From the NCBI GenBank assembly GCA_947497475.1, contig CANMGS010000002.1:620001-684000 (forward strand): a stretch of 64,000 nt of DNA, in the 5' to 3' direction. This document shows positions 21,824 to 34,280 of this stretch, in pieces. Both the position numbers and the translations under genes were made by a program. Position 1 is the first letter of the stretch. Every line of letters starts with the position of its first letter. Source of the DNA: an uncultured Amylibacter sp. GTDB lineage: Bacteria > Pseudomonadota > Alphaproteobacteria > Rhodobacterales > Rhodobacteraceae. The notes under the pieces are model-generated. The model saw nothing but the letters and a program-made list of their open reading frames with translations, ran no database searches and was not told the origin of the DNA.

Positions 21824-24559
21824 GTGAGCGACGAGACAGAAATCCAAGACGAAAACGCACCAGAACGCCCAGTATACGATGGCCCGCAGATCACCATCGA
21901 AGAGGAAATGAAAACCTCTTATTTGGACTATGCGATGAGTGTGATTGTAAGCCGCGCAATCCCAGATTTGCGCGACGGTCTAAAACCAGTTCACCGCCGC
22001 ATCCTCTATGCGATGCACGAAGCGGGTAACAGCCACGAAAAATCATATCGTAAGTCTGCGCGTGCTGTGGGCGACGTTATGGGTAAATATCACCCACACG
22101 GTGATGCCGCGATTTACGATGCTTTGGTGCGTATGGCCCAAGATTTCTCGATGTCCCTGCCGCTTTTGGATGGCCAAGGTAACTTTGGCTCTATGGACGG
22201 TGATAACGCCGCTGCGATGCGTTACACAGAGGTCCGCATGGATAAACCTGCCGCATTCTTGCTGGCAGATATCGACAAAGACACCGTTAATTTCCAAGAC
22301 AACTACGACGGTAAGGATCAAGAGCCATCTGTTTTACCAGCTCGCTACCCAAATATGTTGGTCAACGGTGCTGGCGGTATCGCTGTGGGTATGGCCACAA
22401 ACATCCCACCACATAACCTTGGTGAAGTGATCACAGCGACATTGGCGTTGATCGAAGACCCAGACATGGACAGCGTTCAACTAATGGAACACGTCCCTGC
22501 TCCTGATTTTCCAACGGGTGGTATCATCCTTGGCCGTTCTGGTGCGCTAAAAGCTTACACCGAAGGCCGCGGTAGCGTCATCGTCCGCTCTAAAACCTCT
22601 GTCGAAGAAATTCGCAAAGATCGCTGGGCCATCGTGATCCACGAAATTCCGTATCAGGTGAACAAAGCAACCATGATCGAAAAGATCGCGGAACTGTCCC
22701 GTGATAAGAAAATCGAAGGCATCGCGCACGTCCAAGACGAATCTGACCGCGTTGGCGTACGTGTGGTTGTGGAATTGAAACGGGATGCAACGGCCGAAGT
22801 CGTGCTGAACCAGCTATTCCGCTATACCCCAATGCAAACCAGCTTTGGCTGTAACATGTTGGCCTTGAATGCTGGTCGTCCAGAACAATTAGATCTACGT
22901 GGCTTCCTAACAAGCTTTATCGGCTTCCGCGAAGAAGTTGTTGCACGCCGCACAGCCTATGAACTACGCAAAGCTCGTGAACGCAGCCACCTCTTGTGCG
23001 GTTTGGCTGTTGCCGTATCCAACGTAGATGAAATTGTTGCCACGATCCGTTCATCAGCAGACCCAGCCGAAGCGCGTTCAAAACTGATGACACGCGCGTG
23101 GCCTGCCCATGACATCGTGGAATACATCAAACTGATCGATGATCCATCACACACAGTGAATGATGATGGCACATACCATCTGTCCGAAGCACAGGCGCGC
23201 GCAATCCTTGAACTTCGCCTCCAACGCTTAACCGCAATGGGTGTGAAAGAAGTCACAGACGAGCTGCAAGAGCTTGCTGGTAAAATCTCTGACTACCTAG
23301 ATATCCTACGTTCACGCGACCGCATCATGTCGATCATCTCTGATGAACTGACAGAAGTGCGCGAAAAATTCGCAGAACCACGCCGCTCTGAAATCGTAGA
23401 ATTCGCGGGCGATATGGATGACGAAGACCTGATTGAACGCGAAGATATGGTCGTTACAGTCACCAACTCTGGCTATATCAAACGTACGCAACTTGTCGAA
23501 TACCGCGAACAAAAACGCGGTGGCAAAGGCACACAAGGCATGAACACCAAAGACGAAGATTTCGTCACGAACTTGTTCGTTGCCAACACCCACACCGCCC
23601 TGTTGTTCTTCACAACCGATGGTATGGTGTACAAGCTGAAAACATGGCGCTTACCTTTGGGCGGTCGCAATGCCCGTGGTAAAGCCATTATCAATCTTCT
23701 GCCAATCCAACAAGGCGTCAGCATCGCTGCGATCATGCCAATCGATGCGGCTGAGGAAGATTGGAAGGATCTGCAAATCGTATTCGCCAACTCTGAAGGT
23801 GGCGTGCGTCGCAATGCGCTGTCCGATTTCACCAATGTTAAGTCTAACGGTAAGATCGCAATGAAACTGCCAGAAGGCGTTTCCATTGTTGGCGTGAACA
23901 TCGCCACCGAAGATGATGACTTCTTCCTAACCACTTCACAAGGTAAGGCGATCCGTTTCCCAACCACAGATGTTCGTGTCTTTAAGGGCCGCGATTCATT
24001 GGGTGTACGCGGTATCAAACTGGCTGAAGGCGATCACGTCGTCTCTATGGCCGTTGTCCGCCATGTGGATGCATCCGCCGAAGAACGCACAGAATACTTC
24101 AAAATGCGTCGTGCGCTTTCTGATGAAGACGGCGGTGATGCGGATACATCTGATCTGTCCATCACATCAGAGCGCTATGAAGAGTTAGCAGCTTTGGAAC
24201 AATGGGTTCTAACCATCACACGCGGCGGCTTTGGTAAACGCTCATCAGCCCACGAATACCGCGTTTCTGGCCGTGGTGGTCAAGGTGTGGCAGCAGCAAA
24301 CTTGGATCGCCGTGATGATAACATCATCGCAAGCTTCACAGTCCAAGACGAAGATCAAATCATGTTGGCCACATCCACAGGCCAATCCATCCGCTGCCCA
24401 GTATCAGGCATTTCCCGCCAAGGCCGCACATCATCAGGCGTGACGGTCTTTAACGTATCCAAAGGCGAAGAAGTGGTTTCTGTGGCATACATTGCTGAGA
24501 CGCAAGATGAAGAAGACGCTGAAAGTGGCGAAGCAGAAGCGCCAGCAGCAGAAGAATAG
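21824..24559 (+). CDS. gyrA: DNA gyrase subunit A
   Basis: [39 protein letters not shown], GyrA C-terminal repeats. Confidence 0.98.
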   Translation: MSDETEIQDENAPERPVYDGPQITIEEEMKTSYLDYAMSVIVSRAIPDLRDGLKPVHRRILYAMHEAGNSHEKSYRKSARAVGDVMGKYHPHGDAAIYDALVRMAQDFSMSLPLLDGQGNFGSMDGDNAAAMRYTEVRMDKPAAFLLADIDKDTVNFQDNYDGKDQEPSVLPARYPNMLVNGAGGIAVGMATNIPPHNLGEVITATLALIEDPDMDSVQLMEHVPAPDFPTGGIILGRSGALKAYTEGRGSVIVRSKTSVEEIRKDRWAIVIHEIPYQVNKATMIEKIAELSRDKKIEGIAHVQDESDRVGVRVVVELKRDATAEVVLNQLFRYTPMQTSFGCNMLALNAGRPEQLDLRGFLTSFIGFREEVVARRTAYELRKARERSHLLCGLAVAVSNVDEIVATIRSSADPAEARSKLMTRAWPAHDIVEYIKLIDDPSHTVNDDGTYHLSEAQARAILELRLQRLTAMGVKEVTDELQELAGKISDYLDILRSRDRIMSIISDELTEVREKFAEPRRSEIVEFAGDMDDEDLIEREDMVVTVTNSGYIKRTQLVEYREQKRGGKGTQGMNTKDEDFVTNLFVANTHTALLFFTTDGMVYKLKTWRLPLGGRNARGKAIINLLPIQQGVSIAAIMPIDAAEEDWKDLQIVFANSEGGVRRNALSDFTNVKSNGKIAMKLPEGVSIVGVNIATEDDDFFLTTSQGKAIRFPTTDVRVFKGRDSLGVRGIKLAEGDHVVSMAVVRHVDASAEERTEYFKMRRALSDEDGGDADTSDLSITSERYEELAALEQWVLTITRGGFGKRSSAHEYRVSGRGGQGVAAANLDRRDDNIIASFTVQDEDQIMLATSTGQSIRCPVSGISRQGRTSSGVTVFNVSKGEEVVSVAYIAETQDEEDAESGEAEAPAAEE

Positions 24560-24585
24560 ATAAACCACAATATGAATTCGGATCA

Positions 24586-24610
24586 GGGGGCATACGCCCC
24601 CTTTTCTTTT
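24586..24610 (+). terminator. Rho-independent terminator after gyrA
   Basis: GGGGGC ATAC GCCCCC TTTTCTTTT. Confidence 0.75.
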
Positions 24611-24636
24611 ACCCAACTCTGGAATACATCCCCCAC

Positions 24637-25983
24637 ATGACAAAACCTATTCACATCATCGGCGGCGGTATGGCCGGATCAGAAGCAGCTTGGCAAATCG
24701 CCAACGCAGATATCCCTGTGATCATCCACGAAATGCGTCCAACAGTTGAAACTTTCGCTCATCAAACCGAAGGTTTAGCTGAACTTGTGTGTTCAAATTC
24801 TTTCCGTTCCGATGATGATGAAGGCAATGCCGTAGGCTTGCTGCATTGGGAAATGCGCCAGGCGGGTTCCATCGTTATGGAAATGGGCGGTAAACATTCC
24901 GTTCCCGCAGGCAGCGCATTGGCCGTTGACCGCGATGCATTCAGCCAAGGTGTTACAGAAAAACTGCTGTCCCACCCAATGATCAAATTGGAACGCGGTG
25001 AAGTCACAGGATTGCCACCTGCCGAATGGGGGCAAACCATCATCGCCACAGGCCCCCTAACCTCACAATCTATGGCCGAAGCTGTACTCGCAGAAACTGA
25101 TCAATCCTCACTCGCCTTTTTTGATGCCATTGCCCCTATCGTTCACGCCGACAGTGTAGATATGTCAAAAGCGTGGTTCCAATCCCGCTATGACAAAGGT
25201 GAAACCGAAGAGGAACAGACAGCATATTTGAACTGCCCAATGGATGAAGAGACCTATAATGCCTTTATCGATGCGTTATTAGCTGCTGAAAAAACAGAAT
25301 TCAAAGACTGGGAAAAAGACACACCGTATTTTGAGGGCTGCTTGCCCATCGAAGTTATGGCCGAACGCGGCCGCGAAACCTTGCGTTGGGGCCCGATGAA
25401 GCCTGTTGGCTTAACGAATCCACATCAACCAGACATCAAAGCCCATGCTGTCGTGCAATTGCGCCGCGATAATGCTTTGGGAACCCTGTTCAACATTGTT
25501 GGTTTCCAAACCAAAATGAAATACGGTGAACAAGCGCGTGTACTCTCGATGATCCCAGGTTTGGAAAACGCTGAATTCGCCCGTTTGGGTGGCATTCATC
25601 GCAACACATTCATCAATTCACCTTTGCTTCTCGATGATCAAATGCGTCTAATGTCGCGCCCAGATATTCGCTTTGCAGGACAAATTACAGGCGTAGAGGG
25701 TTATGTCGAAAGTGCTGCAATGGGATTGCTTGCTGGTCGTTTAGCTGTGTCCGAGGCACGTGGTGAAAGCCGTCAATCACCACCGAACACCACTGCTATG
25801 GGTGCCCTGATCCGTCATATCACAGGCGATGCAGAAGCAAAAACCTTCCAGCCTATGAATGTGAACTTTGGCCTGTTCCCACCTGTTGATAGCGCGAAAA
25901 CAGGCCGTCGTAACCGCAAAGACCGTTACAAAGCTTATACAGACCGCGCCAAATCTGATTGGACAGCATGGTTGCAGGCATAG
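24637..25983 (+). CDS. trmFO: Methylenetetrahydrofolate-tRNA-(uracil-5-)-methyltransferase
   Basis: [40 protein letters not shown]. Confidence 0.96.
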   Translation: MTKPIHIIGGGMAGSEAAWQIANADIPVIIHEMRPTVETFAHQTEGLAELVCSNSFRSDDDEGNAVGLLHWEMRQAGSIVMEMGGKHSVPAGSALAVDRDAFSQGVTEKLLSHPMIKLERGEVTGLPPAEWGQTIIATGPLTSQSMAEAVLAETDQSSLAFFDAIAPIVHADSVDMSKAWFQSRYDKGETEEEQTAYLNCPMDEETYNAFIDALLAAEKTEFKDWEKDTPYFEGCLPIEVMAERGRETLRWGPMKPVGLTNPHQPDIKAHAVVQLRRDNALGTLFNIVGFQTKMKYGEQARVLSMIPGLENAEFARLGGIHRNTFINSPLLLDDQMRLMSRPDIRFAGQITGVEGYVESAAMGLLAGRLAVSEARGESRQSPPNTTAMGALIRHITGDAEAKTFQPMNVNFGLFPPVDSAKTGRRNRKDRYKAYTDRAKSDWTAWLQA

Positions 25984-26006
25984 CATCGCATTGCTAACAT
26001 GCCTGT

Positions 26007-26627
26007 ATGAACACGCACAAAGACCATCTTTCGCGGGCATATGGCCTCGAAAAAGTTAAAGACACGCAAGATTTTTACTCGGATTGGGCCGCAACATATG
26101 ATGCGGAAATCCAAGAAAACGGATATGCAACGCCATTACGATGCGCAAAAGCTCTTGCAGGATTTACACCAGATCAAGATTTGCTCGTCCTTGATATCGG
26201 TTGCGGCACAGGTTTATCAGGACAAGTTCTGGCTGAAACGGGCTTCACCCGTATCGAAGGTTGCGATATAAATCCCGATATGCTGGAAATCGCGAAATCA
26301 AGAAATATATATGATAACATATGGTTAGAAGATGTTCGTAAACCAATGAATTTCGAAGATGGCCTTTATGATGCAATCACAGCAGTCGGATCAATAGGCA
26401 TTGGTGCTGCCCCAGTTGAAACATTGTACAAAATGCTAGCAAAACTCAAAAGCGGCGGCATGGCAGTGTTTTCCTTTAACGATCACACACTTGAGGACCG
26501 TACATTCGAAGCAGCGCTTGCCAATCACTTAGATTGCGGCGCTTATGAACTGATGTTCAAGGAACATGGCGACCATTTGCCCGGCAAAGGGATCAAATCA
26601 ACAGTATATGTGGTACGAAGACGGTGA
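26007..26627 (+). CDS. Class I SAM-dependent methyltransferase
   Basis: VLDIGCGTGLSG motif I. Confidence 0.88.
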   Translation: MNTHKDHLSRAYGLEKVKDTQDFYSDWAATYDAEIQENGYATPLRCAKALAGFTPDQDLLVLDIGCGTGLSGQVLAETGFTRIEGCDINPDMLEIAKSRNIYDNIWLEDVRKPMNFEDGLYDAITAVGSIGIGAAPVETLYKMLAKLKSGGMAVFSFNDHTLEDRTFEAALANHLDCGAYELMFKEHGDHLPGKGIKSTVYVVRRR

Positions 26628-27481
26628 TTGTTGAACGTTTTGCGCCTTCTCCCACAGGTCTTTTGCACTTGGGGCACGCTTATTCTGCGCTTTTGGCATG
26701 TGATATTGCCAAAGCCACTGGTGGGCGTTTTCTGGTGCGGATTGAAAATACAGACGCCGCGCGGTGTAAGCCAGAGTATGAAACAGCGTTATTCGAGGAT
26801 TTAGAATGGCTTGGTATAGACTGGGAAACACCCGTTTTACGCCAAACAGATCGGTTAGATTCCTATGATAATGCCTTAGACAAGCTTATCGATATTGGAT
26901 TGTGCTATCCTTGCTCTTGCACCCGCTCAGATATCAAAAACGCATTATCTGCCCCACAAGAAGGCGCAGAACCTGCTTTTGGGCCAGATGGTTTGATTTA
27001 TCCGCGTACATGTTGCCATCGCTCAATGTCAGAACGTACTGCCCAAGATGCGATCCGTTTGGATATGACCAAAGCCGTTTCAATGCTGACATCTGAATTG
27101 AGCTTTCAGGAAATCGGCACTGATCCCCACAAAACCATCACGATTGATCCACAACCCCTAATCACAGATTGCGGTGATATTGTTCTCGCGCGCAAAGATA
27201 TCGCGACAACGGCTTATCATATGTCGGTTGTCATTGATGATGCATATCAAGAGGTTACACATGTTACACGCGGCTTGGATCTTGCCTCAGCAACCTCAAT
27301 TCATTGCCTGTTACAAAACCTATTAGGCCTACCAACGCCAATCTATCGCCATCATAGATTGATCCGAGACGAAAACGGTAAACGTCTGGCTAAACGCGAT
27401 GATGCGCGCTCTATCCGTGCATATCGTGAACAAGGTTTAACCCCAGAAGATATTCGTGAAATGGTTGGCCTTACTTCATAG
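26624..27481 (+). CDS. gluQ: Glutamyl-Q tRNA(Asp) synthetase
   Basis: RFAPSPTGLLHLGHAYSAL, short GluRS-like protein lacking the C-terminal anticodon domain, GKRLAKRDDARSIR. Confidence 0.92.
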   Translation: MIVERFAPSPTGLLHLGHAYSALLACDIAKATGGRFLVRIENTDAARCKPEYETALFEDLEWLGIDWETPVLRQTDRLDSYDNALDKLIDIGLCYPCSCTRSDIKNALSAPQEGAEPAFGPDGLIYPRTCCHRSMSERTAQDAIRLDMTKAVSMLTSELSFQEIGTDPHKTITIDPQPLITDCGDIVLARKDIATTAYHMSVVIDDAYQEVTHVTRGLDLASATSIHCLLQNLLGLPTPIYRHHRLIRDENGKRLAKRDDARSIRAYREQGLTPEDIREMVGLTS

Positions 27482-27857
27482 GATCCATAATGATTACTTC
27501 GTCGCCGCCCTGAACTTCTGTGTAAAAACAAGTGCGACGCATTGTGTGGCACGCAGCCCCCGTTTGATCACAGGTCACCAGCAAACAATCACGATCACAA
27601 TCCACACGCAACGACACCAACATCTGCATATTACCAGATGTCAGTCCTTTTTTCCAAAACTCTTGGCGAGAGCGCGACCAATACGTCACATGACCCGAAC
27701 GCAAAGTCTCTTCCACGGCTTCTTTGTTCATCCAAGCCATCATCAAAACCTCGCCCGTACCCTCTTGCTGGGCAATGGCAGGAATAAGGCCTTTGTCATC
27801 ATATTTTAGTGAGGCTGCGTCGAATTTTATGGTCATTTGTCTGGTTTCGCTTTGCAT
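27471..27857 (-). CDS. hisI: Phosphoribosyl-AMP cyclohydrolase
   Basis: VLMMAWMNKEAVEETL, YWSRSRQEFWKKG, DCDRDCLL; 3' end overlaps gluQ by 11 nt. Confidence 0.94.
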   Translation of the reverse strand: MQSETRQMTIKFDAASLKYDDKGLIPAIAQQEGTGEVLMMAWMNKEAVEETLRSGHVTYWSRSRQEFWKKGLTSGNMQMLVSLRVDCDRDCLLVTCDQTGAACHTMRRTCFYTEVQGGDEVIIMDPMK

Positions 27858-27913
27858 TCTGGAATTCTAGCCCTAATTAGTCATTAATAGATCGGAATGC
27901 AAAGGCCCATCCA

Positions 27914-28348
27914 ATGTCAGACAACCAAGATTTGATGAAGCTTTATTCACAGCGCATCCTGAAACTTGCTGCTAACATTCCCCTGATTGATCGTTTGGAA
28001 AACCCAGATGCAACGGTGCGTAAACGCTCGCCACTCTGCGGTTCTACGGTAGAGGTTGATGTAAACGTCGAAAACGATGTGATCACCGCATATGGCCAAG
28101 ACGTAAAGGCTTGCGCATTGGGTCAAACTGCTGCTTCTGTGCTGGGCGCACATGCTGTCGGTGCCTCCAAGGATCAATTGGAAAAGGCACGCGATCAGTT
28201 GTTCGCCATGCTTAAAAACGATGGTCCTGTGCCCGACGCCCCTTTCAATGACCTAGAGGTTCTTTTGCCTGCCAAAGAATACTCTAACCGCCATGCCTCT
28301 ATTATGCTTGCCCTCGAGGCCACATTGCAAGCTATGGAAGAAGCATAA
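27914..28348 (+). CDS. IscU/NifU-like Fe-S scaffold-type protein
   Basis: RKRSPLCGSTVEVDVNV, KACALGQTAASVL. Confidence 0.85.
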   Translation: MSDNQDLMKLYSQRILKLAANIPLIDRLENPDATVRKRSPLCGSTVEVDVNVENDVITAYGQDVKACALGQTAASVLGAHAVGASKDQLEKARDQLFAMLKNDGPVPDAPFNDLEVLLPAKEYSNRHASIMLALEATLQAMEEA

Positions 28349-28379
28349 AAAAACACCGCAATCCAAAGGGATGCGGTGT
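28347..28379 (-). terminator. Rho-independent terminator on the minus strand, downstream of the 39-aa ORF
   Basis: Minus strand reads ACACCGCATCCC ttt GGATTGCGGTGT followed by a T-run (7 A's on + at 28347-28353); no T-run on the + side. Confidence 0.75.
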
Positions 28380-28518
28380 AAAGTTGTAGCAAGTCGTGAT
28401 CTGTATGCTTGAGTGTGATCGGGGAAGATCGTGTTCCGTGTGAGGCATGGAACCAAGCGAACATCATAGAGGGTACGTGATGTTAATCGTCAGATAGACC
28501 GCAGGCAAAAATTGTAAA

Positions 28519-28638
28519 CTAGTAAAGCCCTGGCAGATGAAGACCAACCATGAGCATGACAAAAATAGCTGTCAGGCCAAGAGTATCCTCAATAATGGCT
28601 TTTGGAGAGTGGGTTGCGAGCTTAGAAATATGTTTCAT
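28519..28638 (-). CDS. 39-aa single-TM small protein MKHISKLATHSPKAIIEDTLGLTAIFVMLMVGLHLPGLY
   Basis: Translated by hand from the minus strand; AGGAT-type SD upstream, one hydrophobic segment, own terminator, SOS-box-like motif upstream. Absent from the 60-aa-minimum ORF track. Confidence 0.7.
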   Translation of the reverse strand: MKHISKLATHSPKAIIEDTLGLTAIFVMLMVGLHLPGLY

Positions 28639-28721
28639 TGTATCGTATCCTGCCAAGGTTTGTTTCAGTGTTTTGTTCTTTTTGTTGCCCCTTTGTTCTC
28701 ATATGTTTGTTCTTTTGTAAA

Positions 28722-28736
28722 GAACTTTATGAGAAC
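28722..28736. promoter_or_regulatory. Candidate LexA/SOS box (GAAC-N7-GAAC on +; GTTC-N7-GTTC towards the 39-aa ORF)
   Basis: gaac tttatga gaac, 84 nt before the small-ORF start; same motif, orientation and similar distance as at uvrA. Confidence 0.65.
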
Positions 28737-28775
28737 ATTGGTGAACAAATTAGAACATCCTTAACTAAGATATAT

Positions 28776-30866
28776 CTAACCTATTGATAACAAACGAATA
28801 GATTTTTCGTGTTCTAATAGGTATAAAAGCGTGATCACGGCGTTACCACGGCGTGATTGCAGTTTTGCATCCTCATGGATCAGCAATCTGGCGTCATCAT
28901 GGGCAATTTTCATCAGGGTTGTTTGGGCTTCCAAATCACCAACACGGAACCGTGCAACACCAGATTGCGCTGTTCCCAACAGATCCCCTGCACCGCGTAA
29001 TTTCAAATCTTCCTCTGAAATTCGGAACCCATCTTCGGTTTCACGCATGACAGTCAAACGCCGTTCTGCCGTTTTGCCCAAAGGGGATGCATACATCAAC
29101 AAACAGGTGCTTGCTTGGGTTCCACGTCCAACACGGCCCCTTAACTGGTGTAATTGTGCCAAACCAAAATGTTCTGCCTGTTCAATCACCATGATTGACG
29201 CATTGGGGACATCCACCCCCACCTCAATCACAGTTGTAGCAACCAGAATTGACGTTTCACCGTTGATAAACGCCTGCATGGCTGCATCTTTTTGCGCCAC
29301 AGGCATTTGCCCATGCACCAATCCAACGTTTTCATCACCCAAGGCCAAGCGCAGCGTTCTAAACCTATCTTCGGCGGCGGCATGATCCACCAATTCGCTT
29401 TCTTCGACCAATGGACACACCCAATAGGCTTGTTTGCCTTCAGCAATCGCAGCTTTCAAACGGTCAACAACTTGATCCATACGGGAATTCGAAACCAACA
29501 CAGTGCTAATCGGTTTCCGCCCCGGTGGCTTTTCATCCAGAATAGACACATCCATATCACCGTAATGCGAAAGCTCTAATGACCGTGGAATTGGTGTGGC
29601 TGTCATCACCAAAACATCAACAGCATCACCTTTTGCGCCCAAATCCATACGTTGACGCACTCCAAATCTGTGCTGTTCATCGATCACTGCAATACGAAGC
29701 GCAGAAAATTCCACATCTTTTTGGAATACGGCATGTGTCCCCACCAAAATATGGATATTTCCTTCAGCCAACGCGTTTAACTTTGCTGTGCGTTCTTTGC
29801 CCTTATCGCGCCCTGTTAGTATTTCCAGAACCACGCCTGCCTCTTCGGCCAAAGGTTGTAGCCCAGATAAATGCTGACGCGCTAAAATTTCCGTCGGGGC
29901 CATCATCACACCCTGCCCGCCTGCCTCAACCGCGGCTAGGATTGCCATAAAGGCCACAAGCGTTTTACCAGCCCCTACATCCCCTTGTAGCAAACGGTTC
30001 ATACGGTTGTTGTCCGCCATATCCGTTGTGATCTCATCAATCGATCGGCTTTGTGCGCCTGTTGGCTTATATGGTAAAGATGCCAGCACTTTATTACGCA
30101 GTTTACCCGTTCCCAGTGTCGGAATACCTTTGGCGCGCCGCGTATTGGCGCGTGCAATCGCCAAAGTGGTTTGATGCGCTAGAAACTCATCATAGGCCAA
30201 ACGTTCACGTGCTCTGGCTTCACGTGACAGATCAGATGTGGATTGTGGGGCATGTGCTGCCAAAACCGCGTCTTTCCAAGATGGCCAACCGTGTTTCTTC
30301 AAAACTGAGGGTTCAATCCATTCAGGCAAATCGGGCATACGTGCCAAAGCCCCTTTAGCAGCTTTTTGGATCAACTTTTGGGTAATCCCAGCTGACATAG
30401 GATACACAGGTTCAATGGGCGGAATATTGTCTGCCTCATCCACAGATAAAATATAATCTGGATGCACCATTTGTGCCAAACCATCAAAGACTTCCAACTT
30501 GCCAGAAATAATCCGCTTCTGCCCAGATGGCAGTTGTTTTTGCAACCAATCCTTACGCGCATGAAAAAACACCAACTGAAAACTGGCGTTTGAATCCTCG
30601 ACCATCACACGATATGGGCGGCCTTTGACGGCATTGGGTTGATGCAAACCAACAGTGACCTCTACAGTCACAACAGAAGGTAAAACCGCATCATTAATAG
30701 TTTTGATAGGATTGCGATCAATCAAATTATGCGGCAGCGTGAACAGCAAATCAGCAGGCTTTTCCACGCCCATTTTGGCAAAATGCTCTACTGTACGCGG
30801 TCCAACCCCATCCAGACCTTTTAGGTCAGCGAATAATGGAAAAAGTATTTCAGGACGGCGGCTCAT
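28776..30866 (-). CDS. recG: ATP-dependent DNA helicase RecG
   Basis: RLLQGDVGAGKTLVAFMA, DEQHRFGVRQR, VMTATPIPRSL, QLRGRVGRG. Confidence 0.97.
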   Translation of the reverse strand: MSRRPEILFPLFADLKGLDGVGPRTVEHFAKMGVEKPADLLFTLPHNLIDRNPIKTINDAVLPSVVTVEVTVGLHQPNAVKGRPYRVMVEDSNASFQLVFFHARKDWLQKQLPSGQKRIISGKLEVFDGLAQMVHPDYILSVDEADNIPPIEPVYPMSAGITQKLIQKAAKGALARMPDLPEWIEPSVLKKHGWPSWKDAVLAAHAPQSTSDLSREARARERLAYDEFLAHQTTLAIARANTRRAKGIPTLGTGKLRNKVLASLPYKPTGAQSRSIDEITTDMADNNRMNRLLQGDVGAGKTLVAFMAILAAVEAGGQGVMMAPTEILARQHLSGLQPLAEEAGVVLEILTGRDKGKERTAKLNALAEGNIHILVGTHAVFQKDVEFSALRIAVIDEQHRFGVRQRMDLGAKGDAVDVLVMTATPIPRSLELSHYGDMDVSILDEKPPGRKPISTVLVSNSRMDQVVDRLKAAIAEGKQAYWVCPLVEESELVDHAAAEDRFRTLRLALGDENVGLVHGQMPVAQKDAAMQAFINGETSILVATTVIEVGVDVPNASIMVIEQAEHFGLAQLHQLRGRVGRGTQASTCLLMYASPLGKTAERRLTVMRETEDGFRISEEDLKLRGAGDLLGTAQSGVARFRVGDLEAQTTLMKIAHDDARLLIHEDAKLQSRRGNAVITLLYLLEHEKSIRLLSIG

Positions 30867-30872
30867 ACACCT

Positions 30873-33014
<2,142 letters not shown>

Positions 33015-33074
33015 TCAATATTATATCATATTGATTTAAAGCACTCAGACAAAACCGTCCATTGATTCCTTATG

Positions 33075-33785
33075 TTATCCAGCTTCGGCAAGGGCGGGTG
33101 TTTCAACACCAACGGGGTCCCGCAAAACATAACCACGTCCCCAAACGGTTTCGATATGACTGTCGCCACCTGTGGCTTCGGCAAGCTTCTTACGCAACTT
33201 ACAGATAAACACATCGATGATTTTCAATTCAGGTTCATCCATGCCGCCGTAAAGGTGATTCAAGAACATTTCTTTGGTCAATGTTGTTCCTTTACGCAAA
33301 GAGAGCAATTCAAACATCTGATACTCTTTACCTGTCAAATGTACTTCTTTACCGTCAACATCGACAATTTTTTGATCTAAATTCACGTTGATACTGCCTG
33401 TCGCAATAATACTTTCAGCATGGCCCTGTGATCGACGTACAATTGCATGAATACGGGCTACAAGTTCGGCGCGATCAAATGGTTTAGTCAAATAATCATC
33501 CGCCCCAAAGCCAAACCCTTTTAATTTATCTTCGACTGAATCATATCCAGACAGAATTAAAATTGGCGTACGCACTTTTGCATTGCGTAATTGGCGTAAT
33601 ACTTCGTGCCCATCCATGTCAGGTAAATTTAGATCCAATAGTATAAGGTCATAATCATATAACTTTGCAAGATCGATACCTTCTTCGCCTAAGTCAGTTG
33701 CATAGACATTAAAATTGGCATTTTGCAGCATCAATTCGATACTTTTGGATGTAGTGGGATCGTCTTCAACTAATAAAATTCGCAT
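33075..33785 (-). CDS. ctrA: Cell cycle response regulator CtrA
   Basis: OmpR-type receiver ([20 protein letters not shown]) plus [50 protein letters not shown]. Confidence 0.96.
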   Translation of the reverse strand: MRILLVEDDPTTSKSIELMLQNANFNVYATDLGEEGIDLAKLYDYDLILLDLNLPDMDGHEVLRQLRNAKVRTPILILSGYDSVEDKLKGFGFGADDYLTKPFDRAELVARIHAIVRRSQGHAESIIATGSINVNLDQKIVDVDGKEVHLTGKEYQMFELLSLRKGTTLTKEMFLNHLYGGMDEPELKIIDVFICKLRKKLAEATGGDSHIETVWGRGYVLRDPVGVETPALAEAG

Positions 33786-33834
33786 AAAATCCTCCGCGAC
33801 CGGTCAATTAATATTGTAATTACTTTGTAGAAAA

Positions 33835-33842
33835 ATGGTTAA
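33835..33842. promoter_or_regulatory. CtrA half-site-like motif TTAACCAT (minus strand) in the ctrA upstream region
   Basis: ATGGTTAA on +, about 50 nt upstream of the ctrA start. Confidence 0.35.
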
Positions 33843-33881
33843 TCATGAGTTACTTAATAGAAAAAAGTTTACTGATACAAT

Positions 33882-34172
33882 TTAGGGTTGTCTATAGCTT
33901 TTCAATTTAGTTGCCTTTAATGCGGCAAAACCATGCGCTTTGATTGCTGTGTACCATTCGTTAAACTCATCTTCCGATAATGCGTACATATCGCAGGCTT
34001 CTGCCATTGAAATCAGATTGGTTTCCACACCTAAAACAACAGTAGCTTTGCGCGATGCAACCCATCTTTTCGTAGAAACAGGCGGCAAATCCGACCGCGT
34101 AAATTTACGACCATTTGGCAAAGTCACATAGGCAGGACCATTGTTTTTCTTTAAATACATATCCGCTCGCAT
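33882..34172 (-). CDS. sciP: SciP-like CtrA inhibitor (DUF1153)
   Basis: VTLPNGRKFTRSDLPPVSTKRWVASRKATVV...LISMAEACDMYALSEDEFNEW. Confidence 0.85.
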   Translation of the reverse strand: MRADMYLKKNNGPAYVTLPNGRKFTRSDLPPVSTKRWVASRKATVVLGVETNLISMAEACDMYALSEDEFNEWYTAIKAHGFAALKATKLKSYRQP

Positions 34173-34280
34173 TGATAACGTCGCGTATTTTTGCCCTGAA
34201 ATCCTTAATCACAAATGAAAGCGGCTCTTGTGAATGTCTAAGGTTTTACGATAAAGCGAGCAATTAAGGAGATCGTAACC

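Noticed and set aside
23473-24018. 181-aa minus-strand ORF
   Set aside because: Antisense within gyrA; no domain.
28195-28467. 90-aa minus-strand ORF overlapping the NifU-like gene and the terminator
   Set aside because: Reads through an intrinsic terminator and antisense to a conserved gene; more likely the 3' UTR of the 39-aa ORF transcript.
28537-28764. 75-aa plus-strand ORF covering the small-ORF region
   Set aside because: Opposite strand to the better-supported 39-aa ORF with SD, SOS box and terminator; Cys/Phe-rich composition looks non-coding.
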